A stretch of 64,000 bases of DNA from Micrococcaceae bacterium Sec5.7 (GCA_039636785.1 CP144169.1:2852001-2916000), one strand, 5' to 3'; positions 34,305-41,686 are shown, counted from the first letter of the stretch. Numbers and translations are program-made. Notes: a model not told the origin generated them from the sequence alone.

Positions 34305-34615
34305 GCTGCGCCGCCTGCCGGGTAGACCCGTGCCCATGCCGGGTTCAGTGCCCCATCAGCCCAGTCCTCGGGCCACCCTAAGCGCAGCCACCGAACCGCA
34401 GTGATGGCCAGGGGGATGAAGCCGTCCAGGTCACGCCGAGCCGCTAGCGAAAGGGCAGCGTAGTCGTGCTCGACGATGAACGTGCACCTTGCTCCGGTCC
34501 CCTCCTGTGTGGCGCGTATGACGCCGGCCCCGGTGAAGTCTGCCGTCAGGCCGGCGAGTGCTGGGTTGCTCAGGAAGCCGATGCTGTGCACGTCGTAGCT
34601 TGGATCATCGATCAC
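34301..34615 (-). CDS. Unknown phage protein (104 aa)
   Basis: No family recognised. It looks globular, with VIRATQEGTGARCTFIVEHDYAALSLAARRDLDGFIPLAI and a Trp-rich C-terminus (WLRLGWPEDWADGALNPAW). It overlaps both neighbours by 4 nt in the cascade leading to the terminase genes. Confidence 0.65.
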   Translation of the reverse strand: MIDDPSYDVHSIGFLSNPALAGLTADFTGAGVIRATQEGTGARCTFIVEHDYAALSLAARRDLDGFIPLAITAVRWLRLGWPEDWADGALNPAWARVYPAGGAA

Positions 34616-34824
34616 GGCTCAGCCCTCCACACGTCGGGGGCGCGGTACGTCGAGCCGGAGGCCAGACCCAGCGAGCGGAGTGCTGCTGTGATCGCGAGTC
34701 CCGCGACGTGCGCCTTGGTGTCAGTGATGCCGTGCAGCTTCTCGATGTCCTCCAGCGCGTTGACCGCACCACCCAGCCCCCAATCAGCGGCCCAGTCCCT
34801 CATTGCGGAGTCGGCGGCACTCAT
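34612..34824 (-). CDS. Unknown phage protein (70 aa)
   Basis: No family recognised. A helical protein with AADWGLGGAVNALEDIEKLHG and AGLAITAALRSLGLA. The ATG at 34824 gives 4-nt overlaps on both sides, which decides the start over the longer frame to 34896. Confidence 0.6.
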   Translation of the reverse strand: MSAADSAMRDWAADWGLGGAVNALEDIEKLHGITDTKAHVAGLAITAALRSLGLASGSTYRAPDVWRAEP

Positions 34825-35162
34825 GCGGACACCGCACGGGCCCGCCAAGGGGATGTGAGCTGATTGGGAGACAGTTCCCATGCCGAAAAGCTGCACAATT
34901 GCTGGGAACTTTCACGACGTGAGCACATGGTGAGCACAGTAAGAGGGCCAGGGCGCAGCCACGTACCGTGCGTGGGATGGTCGGCGGCATGGGCCAGCTT
35001 CTGCCCGACGCCCTGGATGTCACTGGTGATGGTTCTCGCGTGCGCGGGGTTTGGTGCTTCACCGGAGGAGCCACGGACCGGGCGGCCAGCACTCTTCCTC
35101 AGGGCGTTCTTTGTGGGTGCTGTTGTTGGCGGGGCTGTGCCTCGTGGTGGTTCCATGGTCAT
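34821..35162 (-). CDS. Unknown basic phage protein (113 aa)
   Basis: Low-complexity start (MTMEPPRGTAPPTTAPTKN) followed by a basic, proline-rich sequence without clear secondary structure. Codon use is atypical and the sequence resembles no family, so the reading may be questionable. Support is the 4-nt overlap downstream and the lack of any other gene in the interval. The frame continues upstream through the repeat region, but the start at 35162 seems more likely. Confidence 0.4.
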   Translation of the reverse strand: MTMEPPRGTAPPTTAPTKNALRKSAGRPVRGSSGEAPNPAHARTITSDIQGVGQKLAHAADHPTHGTWLRPGPLTVLTMCSRRESSQQLCSFSAWELSPNQLTSPWRARAVSA

Positions 35163-35180
35163 TTCGCGTTTCCTTTCGTT

Positions 35181-35295
35181 GAGTGTTTCCCACCGTTTCC
35201 GACCGTTTCCCGGAAACGGTGAGTGAGTGTTTCCCGTTTCCCGTTCTTTAGAACGGGACACACTCACACTGCTTTTAGGCCGGTGAGTGTTTCCC
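35181..35295. repeat. Iteron-like direct repeats and palindromes: possible replication origin
   Basis: GAGTGTTTCCC occurs three times (35181, 35225, 35285). ACCGTTTCC occurs at 35192 and 35202, and a further CGTTTCCC nearby. Two palindromes are interspersed: ACCGTTTCCCGGAAACGGT (35202-35220) and CCCGTTCTTTAGAACGGG (35234-35256 region). The block abuts the 3' end of the AAA ATPase gene. Confidence 0.6.
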
Positions 35296-36358
35296 CGGGG
35301 TAGGGGTTGATGAGTTGGTGGAGTGTTGAGTTCCTGGGGCCGGGGGTGACGGTGATGTGGCCTAAGCGGATGAGTTCGTCAATGGCGGCCCTGATGGTGG
35401 TTTGTTTGCCGCGGACGCATGCACTGATGGCTCTGTAGCTCAGTGGCTTCCCTGCGTCCTGGAGAGCCTGGGAGGCTTGCTCCATGACTGCGGTGGGCTG
35501 CCAGTCTGCGCCGGCGTTTTGTTCACCGTTCCGGGGCGTTTCGAGCCGGTAGTGGATCTTGCCCGGTTCGGTGGAGTCGAACACGGCGACAGCGATTTCT
35601 TGGGTCCGGTCTGATTTGCGCCAGGGCCCTGCGTGCGGGCGGACTTGCCCGGGACGGTCTTTGCCGACGCGTAGGGCGATCCGCCCGATCATGCCGACGC
35701 CGCCGGGCTCGATGACCTCGAGTCCGTAGGCGGCCCCGGTGAGGTAGGAGAGTTTGGCCTGAGCGCCGATGGCGAACCGTCCGCGGCCTTCCTCGGACTT
35801 GGTGACGTGGTCGATGAGGAACACGGCCGCCCCGGTGAAGTCTGCGATCTTGCGGGGCACCATCCGGCCGAATGCGGTCACTTCGTCGTTATCCATGGAC
35901 TTGACACCTAAGATGGCGAACATTTCCGTTACACCATCGATGATGGCGAGTCCGTAGGTGCCCTGCAGGAGGCTGCGGAACGCTATGCGCTCCTGGGTGG
36001 TTCCGTTCGGGTGCAACTGCGGGCGCACGTAGTGAAAGTGGTCCCTGATGCGGGTCGGCTGCGCGCCGAGCATGAGGAGCCTCCCGACTACCGCGCCCGA
36101 GTCGGATTCACAGTCGATGTAGAGCACGTCGACGCCCTCATTGATGCTGCGGGCTGATTCGGCCTGAGCCACCATGGACTTCATTGACTCGGATTCGCCG
36201 TTGAGCGCGTGCACCAGGCCCGGGTACCCAAGACATACGCCGTCGTCTCGCTCCATGTAGGTGGGCTGTGGCGCCTGGCGCGTGCCGTCCAGATCGCTTC
36301 TCAGGTCCATGGGGGCCCACGTCGGCAGGTCTTCCGGTGTCTCTGCCTGTTGGGTCAT
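35264..36358 (-). CDS. RecA-fold AAA ATPase, RepA-like (probable replication helicase)
   Basis: A 364-residue protein. RecA-fold ATPase with Walker A GESESMKS (G54-S61, Met in place of the usual Gly), VDVLYIDCESD, Walker B GLAIIDGV (D141), and AAVFLIDHVTKSEEGRGRFAIGAQAK, the sensor and loop region. This matches the AAA_25/RepA-like helicase group. The C-terminal ~80 residues form a winged helix (SYRAISACVRGKQTTIRAAIDELIRLGHITV), likely for origin binding. Iteron-like repeats lie at its 3' end. It probably gives the element autonomous replication after induction. Confidence 0.82.
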   Translation of the reverse strand: MTQQAETPEDLPTWAPMDLRSDLDGTRQAPQPTYMERDDGVCLGYPGLVHALNGESESMKSMVAQAESARSINEGVDVLYIDCESDSGAVVGRLLMLGAQPTRIRDHFHYVRPQLHPNGTTQERIAFRSLLQGTYGLAIIDGVTEMFAILGVKSMDNDEVTAFGRMVPRKIADFTGAAVFLIDHVTKSEEGRGRFAIGAQAKLSYLTGAAYGLEVIEPGGVGMIGRIALRVGKDRPGQVRPHAGPWRKSDRTQEIAVAVFDSTEPGKIHYRLETPRNGEQNAGADWQPTAVMEQASQALQDAGKPLSYRAISACVRGKQTTIRAAIDELIRLGHITVTPGPRNSTLHQLINPYPGETLTGLKAV

Positions 36359-36630
36359 GCTGCCTTCCGTGGGATATAGCAGGAGTCCGGCCGCTGCCTG
36401 GCCTGCTGAATTTCGATTGCCTGGACGGCGCTCCGGGCAAAGGTGAGGTGCCGCTCCTCGTCCAACTGGAGGGCGAAGAGCCGACGGGCCGCGAGTTCGG
36501 CGGCCTGCTCATTGCTGAGCCTGGTGTCGTTTGCGCCTTGGATGATCCCGGCCTGGTAGCCGTTGAGCCAGACGTCCCAGGCCCGGGGGTGCTGCTGGAT
36601 GAGCTGCTGGATCTCTTCGTCCGTCAGCAT
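36355..36630 (-). CDS. Unknown phage protein (91 aa)
   Basis: A helical protein: LTDEEIQQLIQQHPRAWDVWLNGYQAGIIQG, then SNEQAAELAARRLFALQLDEERHL and a basic C-terminus. No family recognised. It overlaps the ATPase start by 4 nt, so it may be a replication accessory factor. Confidence 0.65.
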   Translation of the reverse strand: MLTDEEIQQLIQQHPRAWDVWLNGYQAGIIQGANDTRLSNEQAAELAARRLFALQLDEERHLTFARSAVQAIEIQQARQRPDSCYIPRKAA

Positions 36631-36803
36631 GGCGGCTCCAGTGGCTTCTCCGTGGAGATCATGCGGTGCTGGAATGCCACCGTCTCTTCGATGGCCTGTT
36701 GCCATTTGTCCGGCGTGATGCTTTCCCCGCCGGCGATGGCCATCTGGAGGTAGCCGAGCATGTAGTTCGCTGCGCCGACGGTGACGTCGCTTAGCGTGCT
36801 CAC
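36624..36803 (-). CDS. Unknown small phage protein (59 aa)
   Basis: Helical: VTVGAANYMLGYLQMAIAGG and PDKWQQAIEETVAFQHRM. The GTG at 36803 overlaps the upstream stop (GTGA), which sets the start. Function unknown. Confidence 0.6.
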   Translation of the reverse strand: MSTLSDVTVGAANYMLGYLQMAIAGGESITPDKWQQAIEETVAFQHRMISTEKPLEPPC

Positions 36804-37120
36804 AGTTCGGTCCGTTCGGCGTCCGGCGCCAGGGCGGCGAGGGAGGCGCCGAGGGAGGCGTGCAGCTCTCGCATCTGCTCCACCGTGTACTGGGCCTCGG
36901 GCAACAGATCGAGTTCTGCGACGGCTCCCCTCTTCGGGTCCCACTCGAACGTGACATTCAGCCGCTCATCGGCCGTGGAGGCGACCGGGCCGACCCAGGA
37001 CACTTCGCCGCACTCAATGAAGGCCCGGTAGTTGAATGCGAACCCCGCGGGGGCGGGCTGGTCGATGGCCGTGTAGTAGTCGGTGAGGTTGATCGTTGCG
37101 GGTGCTAGGCTGGTTTCCAT
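36800..37120 (-). CDS. Unknown phage protein (106 aa)
   Basis: A globular protein with NLTDYYTAIDQPAPAGFAFNYRAFIECGEVSWVGPV and a C-terminal helix EQMRELHASLGASLAAL. AGGAAG lies upstream of the ATG at 37120. No family recognised; early-region position. Confidence 0.65.
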   Translation of the reverse strand: METSLAPATINLTDYYTAIDQPAPAGFAFNYRAFIECGEVSWVGPVASTADERLNVTFEWDPKRGAVAELDLLPEAQYTVEQMRELHASLGASLAALAPDAERTEL

Positions 37121-37223
37121 AATAATCTTTACTTCCTGTGGTGGGTGGTTGGATTCTTGGGCCTCAGTTCGCGCTGGGGCCCTTCTTTTTTGCTTTGGAG
37201 CGTTGCCGGCCGTCCCGGCCCGG

Positions 37224-37415
37224 TTAGGCCGCATCTTGGGGGTGGCCTTCGAGCATTGCCAGTAGGCGCTTGCTCGGGATGAGGATTCGGCGCCCGATCG
37301 ACAGGCTTGGGATTGTGCCGGTCCGCACGGCCTCGTATGCCTGCCGACGGCCGATTCCGAGGATCTTCGCCGCCTCATCCACCGTGAAGGTCTGAGGTTC
37401 AATTCCTGTCGCCAT
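37224..37415 (-). CDS. Excisionase-like HTH_17 protein
   Basis: A 63-residue protein consisting of one HTH_17 unit: TFTVDEAAKILGIGRRQAYEAVRTGTIPSLSIGRRILIPS. It has the length of a phage excisionase and sits at the head of the early operon, divergent from the repressor-integrase pair. It could be the directionality factor or an early activator. The ATG at 37415 has AAAGAG upstream. Confidence 0.8.
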   Translation of the reverse strand: MATGIEPQTFTVDEAAKILGIGRRQAYEAVRTGTIPSLSIGRRILIPSKRLLAMLEGHPQDAA

Positions 37416-37436
37416 CTCTTTGCCTTTCGTCCGAGT

Positions 37437-37531
37437 TATTCCGCTTTGGAAAGCTTTCATACCCCTATGGAACACTATGGGTACCTTGCGTGTCAACCCG
37501 TACGGGAGTACTCTTTTTCCATAGCGGAATA
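37437..37531. promoter_or_regulatory. Divergent control region with four repeated operator-like sites
   Basis: A nonamer close to CCSCTATGG occurs four times: CCGCTTTGG (37441-37449), CCCCTATGG (37462-37470), ACACTATGG (37472-37480) and inverted CCATAGCGG (37519-37527). The outer two extend to an inverted 13-mer, TATTCCGCTWTGG. The region is AT-rich and separates the early operon from the repressor-integrase genes, so it is the probable lysogeny switch. Confidence 0.65.
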
Positions 37532-37544
37532 TGAAGGGAAGCCG

Positions 37545-38129
37545 ATGCCTCACAAGACCCAGCAGCGCACCTTGGAAACCGAAATCCAAATGGCGTCTAC
37601 GATCGCGAACCTACGCAAGGAGAAGGGGTGGACATACGAGGAGCTTGCTGAACGCATGGAGTCCGTGGGGTGCAAGATCCACCCCAGCGGCATTCAAAAG
37701 ACCGAAAAGTCGGGTCGGCGCATAACCGTCGATGAATTCATTGGTTACTCCCGGGCCTTCGAAGTGCCCATAGAAGCCCTGATAGACGCCCGCATGCCCC
37801 AACCTTCGACCAAAGAGTTTTGGCGAACCCTGCTGGCAGCAGAAGAGTTCTATCGCCTGTACTCGTATGCCCACCGGTCGTACCGAGAAATGATTCTTGA
37901 CGTCCAGAAGGAAGCCGCCGTCAACGCCGAGCTTCGAGACAGGATCCTGGAGCGGTTCAGGGGTCACCTCGCAATGGAAGAAAAGAAGGCCCGGGAGATG
38001 GCAGCACAGGACGACGTTGACGTCACGACTGACCAAAAGTTCGAAACCTACCTCTGGGACCACTACGCAACGGCATCGATGTTTACTGCTCGAGACGTAT
38101 TGAAAGGAATCGGGTCGTGGCCAAGGTAA
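37545..38129 (+). CDS. XRE-type repressor-like protein
   Basis: A 194-residue protein. The N-terminal HTH (about residues 10-75) reads TIANLRKEKGWTYEELAERM, then GIQKTEKSGRRITVDEFIGYSRAFEVPIEALI. The C-terminal ~100 residues are helical and unknown. GAAGGGA precedes the ATG at 37545. It lies at the divergent control region with repeated operators, so it is the likely immunity repressor. Its last 13 nt overlap the integrase start. Confidence 0.82.
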   Translation: MPHKTQQRTLETEIQMASTIANLRKEKGWTYEELAERMESVGCKIHPSGIQKTEKSGRRITVDEFIGYSRAFEVPIEALIDARMPQPSTKEFWRTLLAAEEFYRLYSYAHRSYREMILDVQKEAAVNAELRDRILERFRGHLAMEEKKAREMAAQDDVDVTTDQKFETYLWDHYATASMFTARDVLKGIGSWPR

Positions 38130-39340
38130 CCAGGCGCTGCGGATGCCGCGATGAGAGAGGCAAACAATACGGGGCGAGCTGCCCCAAGCTCAAGAACTAC
38201 CGGCATGGCACGTGGGGATTCCGGCTGTCGGCCGGCTTTGACCCTGTGAGCGGCAAGCGCCGCTACCTGACGGACTACAGCTACACCTCATCCGGGGATG
38301 CTGAGGAAGGTATGCGGGAGGCGGAGAAGCATCTCCGGGGGCAGGTGTACGACTTCAAGAAGACGACGGCGGCCGCCTACATCACCGAATGGCTCGACGC
38401 ACAGGAACGCCACGCCCAGCTGAAACCGTCGACGCTGCGCATGTACAAGCGCTACGTCCACAACGACGTCGTGCCGGCCTTCGGCTCCAAGATCCTCCTG
38501 AAGGACCTGCGGCGGGCCCACGTGGCCGGACTCATCAAGGCCCTGCAGGACTCCGGGCGCGGGGCCGTCACGATCAAGCGGATCCACGCCACGCTCTCGA
38601 GCGCCCTGACCGATGCTGTGCAAGACGGGCTCCTGGCGGAGAACGTGGCCGCGGGCGCACGGCTGCCCAAGATCGAGAAGAAGAGGATTAAGGTCTGGGA
38701 GCCCTCCGACGCGGGCCTGTTCCTTGACGGGGCCTCAGAGCACCGCCTGGGGGCACTGTTCGAGGTCGCCGTCCTCACCGCCATGCGCCGCGGTGAACTG
38801 TGCGGGCTCCGCTGGCAGGACGTGGACCTCCCCGGGCGCCGGCTGATTGTCCGCGTCCAGCTGGTGCAGGTCGGCAAGAACGTCATTGAGGGCACCATCA
38901 AGACCGACGCGGGCCAGGACCGCGTTGTGGCCCTCTCAGACCGTGCCGTGGCCGCGCTGATCGCTTGGCAGTTCCAGCAGGAGCAGGAACGCCAGGAATG
39001 GGGCGACGCGTACACCGAGGGTGGCAGGGTGTTCTCGTACGAGGATGGCCGGCAGCTGCGCCCGGGGTACGTGTCCAAGCTGTTCGAACTGACCGTGAAG
39101 AAGCTCGGCCTGCCCATGATGCGGCTGCACGACCTGCGCCACCTTCACGCGTCCCTCATGCTCGCCAGCGGCCAGGACCTAACCATCGTGTCCAAGTCCA
39201 TGGGGCACTCCAACAGCCAGATCACCCGCGACCTGTACGCGCACATGGTGGGCGATGCAGCCCGCACAGCAGTCGAAGGGGCCGCCTCATTGCTGCCTGC
39301 GCGCAGGACTGTGCTCACAAGTGTGATCACCGACCCGTAA
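38117..39340 (+). CDS. Tyrosine-type integrase
   Basis: A 407-residue phage integrase. The N-terminal region has a CGC...C cluster (C8, C10, C22) and an AP2-like arm-binding part. The SAM-like core binder is at ~82-170, and the catalytic domain has R224 (TAMRRGELCG), HDLRH (H338, R341), H364 (MGHSN) and the nucleophile Y374 (RDLYAHM). All catalytic residues are present. GTG start with AAAGGA 9 nt upstream. It overlaps the repressor, so both are made from one transcript. attR begins 76 bp downstream. Confidence 0.95.
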   Translation: MAKVTRRCGCRDERGKQYGASCPKLKNYRHGTWGFRLSAGFDPVSGKRRYLTDYSYTSSGDAEEGMREAEKHLRGQVYDFKKTTAAAYITEWLDAQERHAQLKPSTLRMYKRYVHNDVVPAFGSKILLKDLRRAHVAGLIKALQDSGRGAVTIKRIHATLSSALTDAVQDGLLAENVAAGARLPKIEKKRIKVWEPSDAGLFLDGASEHRLGALFEVAVLTAMRRGELCGLRWQDVDLPGRRLIVRVQLVQVGKNVIEGTIKTDAGQDRVVALSDRAVAALIAWQFQQEQERQEWGDAYTEGGRVFSYEDGRQLRPGYVSKLFELTVKKLGLPMMRLHDLRHLHASLMLASGQDLTIVSKSMGHSNSQITRDLYAHMVGDAARTAVEGAASLLPARRTVLTSVITDP

Positions 39341-39354
39341 AAGGGCAAAAAGAA

Positions 39355-39392
39355 AGACCCGCCCGGACCTCCGAAGAGATCCGAACGGGTCT
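39355..39392 (-). terminator. Element-supplied terminator for tRNA-Tyr
   Basis: Stem AGACCCG/CGGGTCT (39355-39361, 39386-39392) with an inner CGGA/TCCG pairing. On the minus strand it is followed by a T-rich run (TTTCTTTTT). It lies between the integrase stop and attR and would replace the original tRNA terminator left at 24354-24389. Confidence 0.7.
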
Positions 39393-39416
39393 AAATTCCC
39401 CGTAAATCCGGGGATT

Positions 39417-39468
39417 GTGGCAGATGAGGGATTCGAACCCCCGTAGGCGTTGCCAGCTGATTTACAGT
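39417..39468 (-). repeat. attR: 52-bp att core within intact tRNA-Tyr
   Basis: Identical to 24396-24447. The element supplies the 3' half of the tRNA on this side, restoring a complete gene. Confidence 0.95.
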
Positions 39469-39499
39469 CAGCCCCCTTTGGCCGCTCGGGTAATCTGCC
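39418..39499 (-). tRNA. tRNA-Tyr (GUA)
   Basis: A class II tRNA. Acceptor arms GGCAGAT and ATCTGCC pair; the anticodon stem-loop CTGACTGTAAATCAG carries GUA; a long variable arm follows, then a T-arm with GGTTCGAATCC. No CCA is encoded. The 5' half is host DNA and the 3' half comes from the integrated element. 39500-39634 upstream holds its promoter and nothing else I can support. Confidence 0.95.
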
Positions 39500-39634
39500 G
39501 AACTTCAAAAAGAAGATCACTCCCGGCCGCTGTTTCAGAAAATTTCCGTTCCAGTAACTGGGAGCAAGACAACTTTACAGAACTTCTGCCGAAGAAACGA
39601 ATCGGGCCCCGGACAGCTCCAAAAGCCCGGAAAA

Positions 39635-39889
39635 TCAGGCTTCGCCGAGGATGCGGCCAGCGAGTTTCGCTTCAAACTTCACGGCCTGCTCCTCAGTGAT
39701 CTGGTTCAGCTGGACCGCGCGCAGCAGATCCGCGTGCACACCATCTATTCGGGACGAGGCAGCGGCAACAGGGCTGAGGATAATCGAGGCCGCCACGGCA
39801 ACAGCTGCAACGGATGTGGCCGCCGTGGCAATGGAACTGGCGGCAGCACCCGTGGTTCTGGTGACGTAACGGACGGCCTTGCGGTTCAT
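39635..39889 (-). CDS. Small exported protein of unknown function (84 aa)
   Basis: A long hydrophobic, Ala/Thr-rich segment (about residues 13-45) with ILSPVAAAS as a possible signal-peptidase site. A short mature part (DGVHADLLRAVQLNQITEEQAVKFEAKLAGRIL) looks like an SHOCT-type amphipathic helix pair. AGAGG is 7 nt from the ATG at 39889, better than the ATG at 39895. Family unknown. First host gene beyond tRNA-Tyr. Confidence 0.6.
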   Translation of the reverse strand: MNRKAVRYVTRTTGAAASSIATAATSVAAVAVAASIILSPVAAASSRIDGVHADLLRAVQLNQITEEQAVKFEAKLAGRILGEA

Positions 39890-40092
39890 GTGCATTCCTC
39901 TCCGGAGCGGCTTCCCAACTCATTCAACTTTGGAGGTTCAAGCTTCGTTCCCGCCATGCGTCCGCTATGAGCGAACTGTGAAAGCAGCTGCAACTTCACA
40001 TCTGCGCCATCCGTACTCGCTCCATTCGTACTAGGCTGGAATGCAGATATCCCGCCCTGCCCGGGCGAGCACCCATCTGCATAAGGAGAGTC

Positions 40093-40584
40093 ATGGCAGG
40101 CGAATCCACATTCGACGTCGTAAGCAAAGTAGACAAGCAGGAGGTGGCCAACGCGCTGAACCAGGCGCAGAAGGAACTCGTCCAGCGCTACGACTTCAAG
40201 GGCGTCGGCGCCGAGGTCGATTTCAGCGACGAAAAGATCCTGATGAAGGCAAATTCCGAAGAGCGTGTGCTGGCCGTGCTGGACGTACTCCAGTCCAAGC
40301 TCATCCGCCGGGGCATCTCGCTGAAGTCCCTGGACACCGGCGAACCCTATGCATCTGGTAAGGAATTCCGGCTGGAGACCTCCATCAAGGAGGGCATCGC
40401 CCAGGACCTCGCCAAGAAGATCAACAAGCTGATCCGCGACGAGGGCCCCAAGTCCGTCAAGTCCCAGATCCAGGGCGACGAACTCCGCGTGACCTCCAAA
40501 TCCCGCGATGACCTCCAGGACACCATGGCGCTCCTGAAGAACTTCGACGAAGCCGACCTGCAGTTCGTGAACTTCCGCAGCTAG
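40093..40584 (+). CDS. yajQ: YajQ-family nucleotide-binding protein
   Basis: A 163-residue protein covering the whole UPF0234/YajQ family: STFDVVSKVDKQEVANALNQ, QRYDFKG, KSKLIRRGIS-like SKLIRRGISLKSLD and a C-terminal LKNFDEADLQFVNFR. Two ferredoxin-like domains bind nucleotides; some homologues bind cyclic di-GMP. AAGGAGAG precedes the ATG. A strong terminator follows. Confidence 0.95.
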   Translation: MAGESTFDVVSKVDKQEVANALNQAQKELVQRYDFKGVGAEVDFSDEKILMKANSEERVLAVLDVLQSKLIRRGISLKSLDTGEPYASGKEFRLETSIKEGIAQDLAKKINKLIRDEGPKSVKSQIQGDELRVTSKSRDDLQDTMALLKNFDEADLQFVNFRS

Positions 40585-40619
40585 TTTTCGACGCACAAAC
40601 GGCCGATCGACTCGAGAGA

Positions 40620-40661
40620 GGGCTGGCGACACTGGAATTCCAGTGTCGCCAGCCCTTTTTT
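40620..40661 (+). terminator. Rho-independent terminator of yajQ
   Basis: Perfect 16-bp stem (40620-40635 with 40640-40655; GGGCTGGCGACACTGG arm), AATT loop and a six-T run. The 93 nt after it, up to the htpX stop, hold nothing recognisable. Confidence 0.92.
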
Positions 40662-40754
40662 GTGTCGCCGGGAAATTCCCGCGTCGCCAGCCACGCCCGC
40701 TGCTCGTCGGCGTATGCACCGCCCTCTCCGGGAACGAACGCACGACGGCGTCAC

Positions 40755-41621
40755 TCAGCTGAGCGGCCGGCCCGCCATACGCTCCAGGCGGGCAATGCGT
40801 TCCTTCATGGGCGGGTGCGTGGCGAACAGCCTGGTCATGACCCCGCCCCGGAACGGGTTGGCGATCATGAGGTGTGAGGTGTTGACCAGCTTCTGTTCCT
40901 GCGGCAGCGGCGCAAGCCGGACACCTTGCTCAATCTTGCGCAGGGCTGAGGCGAGCGCCAGCGGTTCTCCGGTGAGCTCCGAACCGTCCTCGTCTGCGTC
41001 GTACTCCCTGGTGCGGGAGATGGCCAGCTGGATCAGCGACGCCGCAAAGGGTGCCAAAAGCGCCATGGCAATCATGGCGAGGGGGTTCGAATTGCGGCGG
41101 TCGCCGCCGAAGAACAGCAGCATCTGGCCCACCGAGGTGATCACACCTGCCACGGCGGCGGCAACAGAGGACGTCAGGATGTCGCGGTTGTAGACGTGCA
41201 TCAGCTCGTGGCCCAGGACTCCGCGGAGTTCGCGGGCGTCGATCAGCTGGAGGATTCCTGCGGTGCAGCAGACGGCCGCGGTCTTCGGATTCCGGCCGGT
41301 GGCAAAGGCGTTCGGCGCCATGGTGGGTGAAACGTAGATCCGCGGCATGGGCTGGTTGGCGCGGATGGAGAGCTCGCGGACAATCTGGTGCAGCTGCGGC
41401 GCCTGCGCCTCCGTTACGGGGTACGCCTGCATGGAGCGGATGGCGATTTTGTCGCTGTTCCAGTAGCCGTACGCCGTGGTGCCCACGCCAATCAAAGCCA
41501 TGATCCAGATGGGTGCGAGGCTGCGGGTACTGACACCTATCAGGCCTCCCAGGCCCAGGAGAACCGCCCACAGCACGCCAAAAAGAGCCGTGGTCTTCAG
41601 TCCGTTGTAGTGCTTGTGCAC
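40755..41621 (-). CDS. htpX: HtpX-like M48 membrane zinc metalloprotease
   Basis: A 288-residue peptidase. Two N-terminal membrane helices (TALFGVLWAVLLGLGGLIGV and APIWIMALIGVGTTAYGYW) precede the zinc motif HELMH (138-142). Further helices follow, and a third zinc ligand is in TREYDADEDG. It degrades misfolded membrane proteins in the cytoplasm-facing membrane. GGAGG lies before the GTG at 41621, which sets the start over the longer frame. Confidence 0.93.
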   Translation of the reverse strand: MHKHYNGLKTTALFGVLWAVLLGLGGLIGVSTRSLAPIWIMALIGVGTTAYGYWNSDKIAIRSMQAYPVTEAQAPQLHQIVRELSIRANQPMPRIYVSPTMAPNAFATGRNPKTAAVCCTAGILQLIDARELRGVLGHELMHVYNRDILTSSVAAAVAGVITSVGQMLLFFGGDRRNSNPLAMIAMALLAPFAASLIQLAISRTREYDADEDGSELTGEPLALASALRKIEQGVRLAPLPQEQKLVNTSHLMIANPFRGGVMTRLFATHPPMKERIARLERMAGRPLS

Positions 41622-41686
41622 AGTGCCTCCAGGAGAATTGCGTCCAAAAGAAGTGCGTCTATGTGAAATCACTCCGCCGGAACCTG

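Larger units (their letters stand above)
24396..39468. mobile_element. 15.0-kb integrated satellite-like phage element in tRNA-Tyr
   Basis: Bounded by 52-bp direct repeats, with a tyrosine integrase 76 bp from attR. From right to left: integrase and repressor (plus strand), then a minus-strand cascade of an excisionase-like HTH, small replication genes, AAA ATPase, TerS, TerL, an HTH protein, a coiled-coil protein, two small paralogues, a gp10-like protein and tape measure. Two lipoproteins, a tandem-HTH protein and a MazF-type pair follow. No portal, protease, capsid, tail tube, tail fibre, holin or endolysin can be recognised. Overlapping reading frames throughout the late operon argue against random decay. 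24448-24652 holds no gene I can support. Confidence 0.9.

Noticed and set aside
24396..39468. Element as a complete inducible prophage
   Set aside because: No portal, capsid, major tail protein, fibre or lysis gene can be recognised, so it cannot make virions alone.
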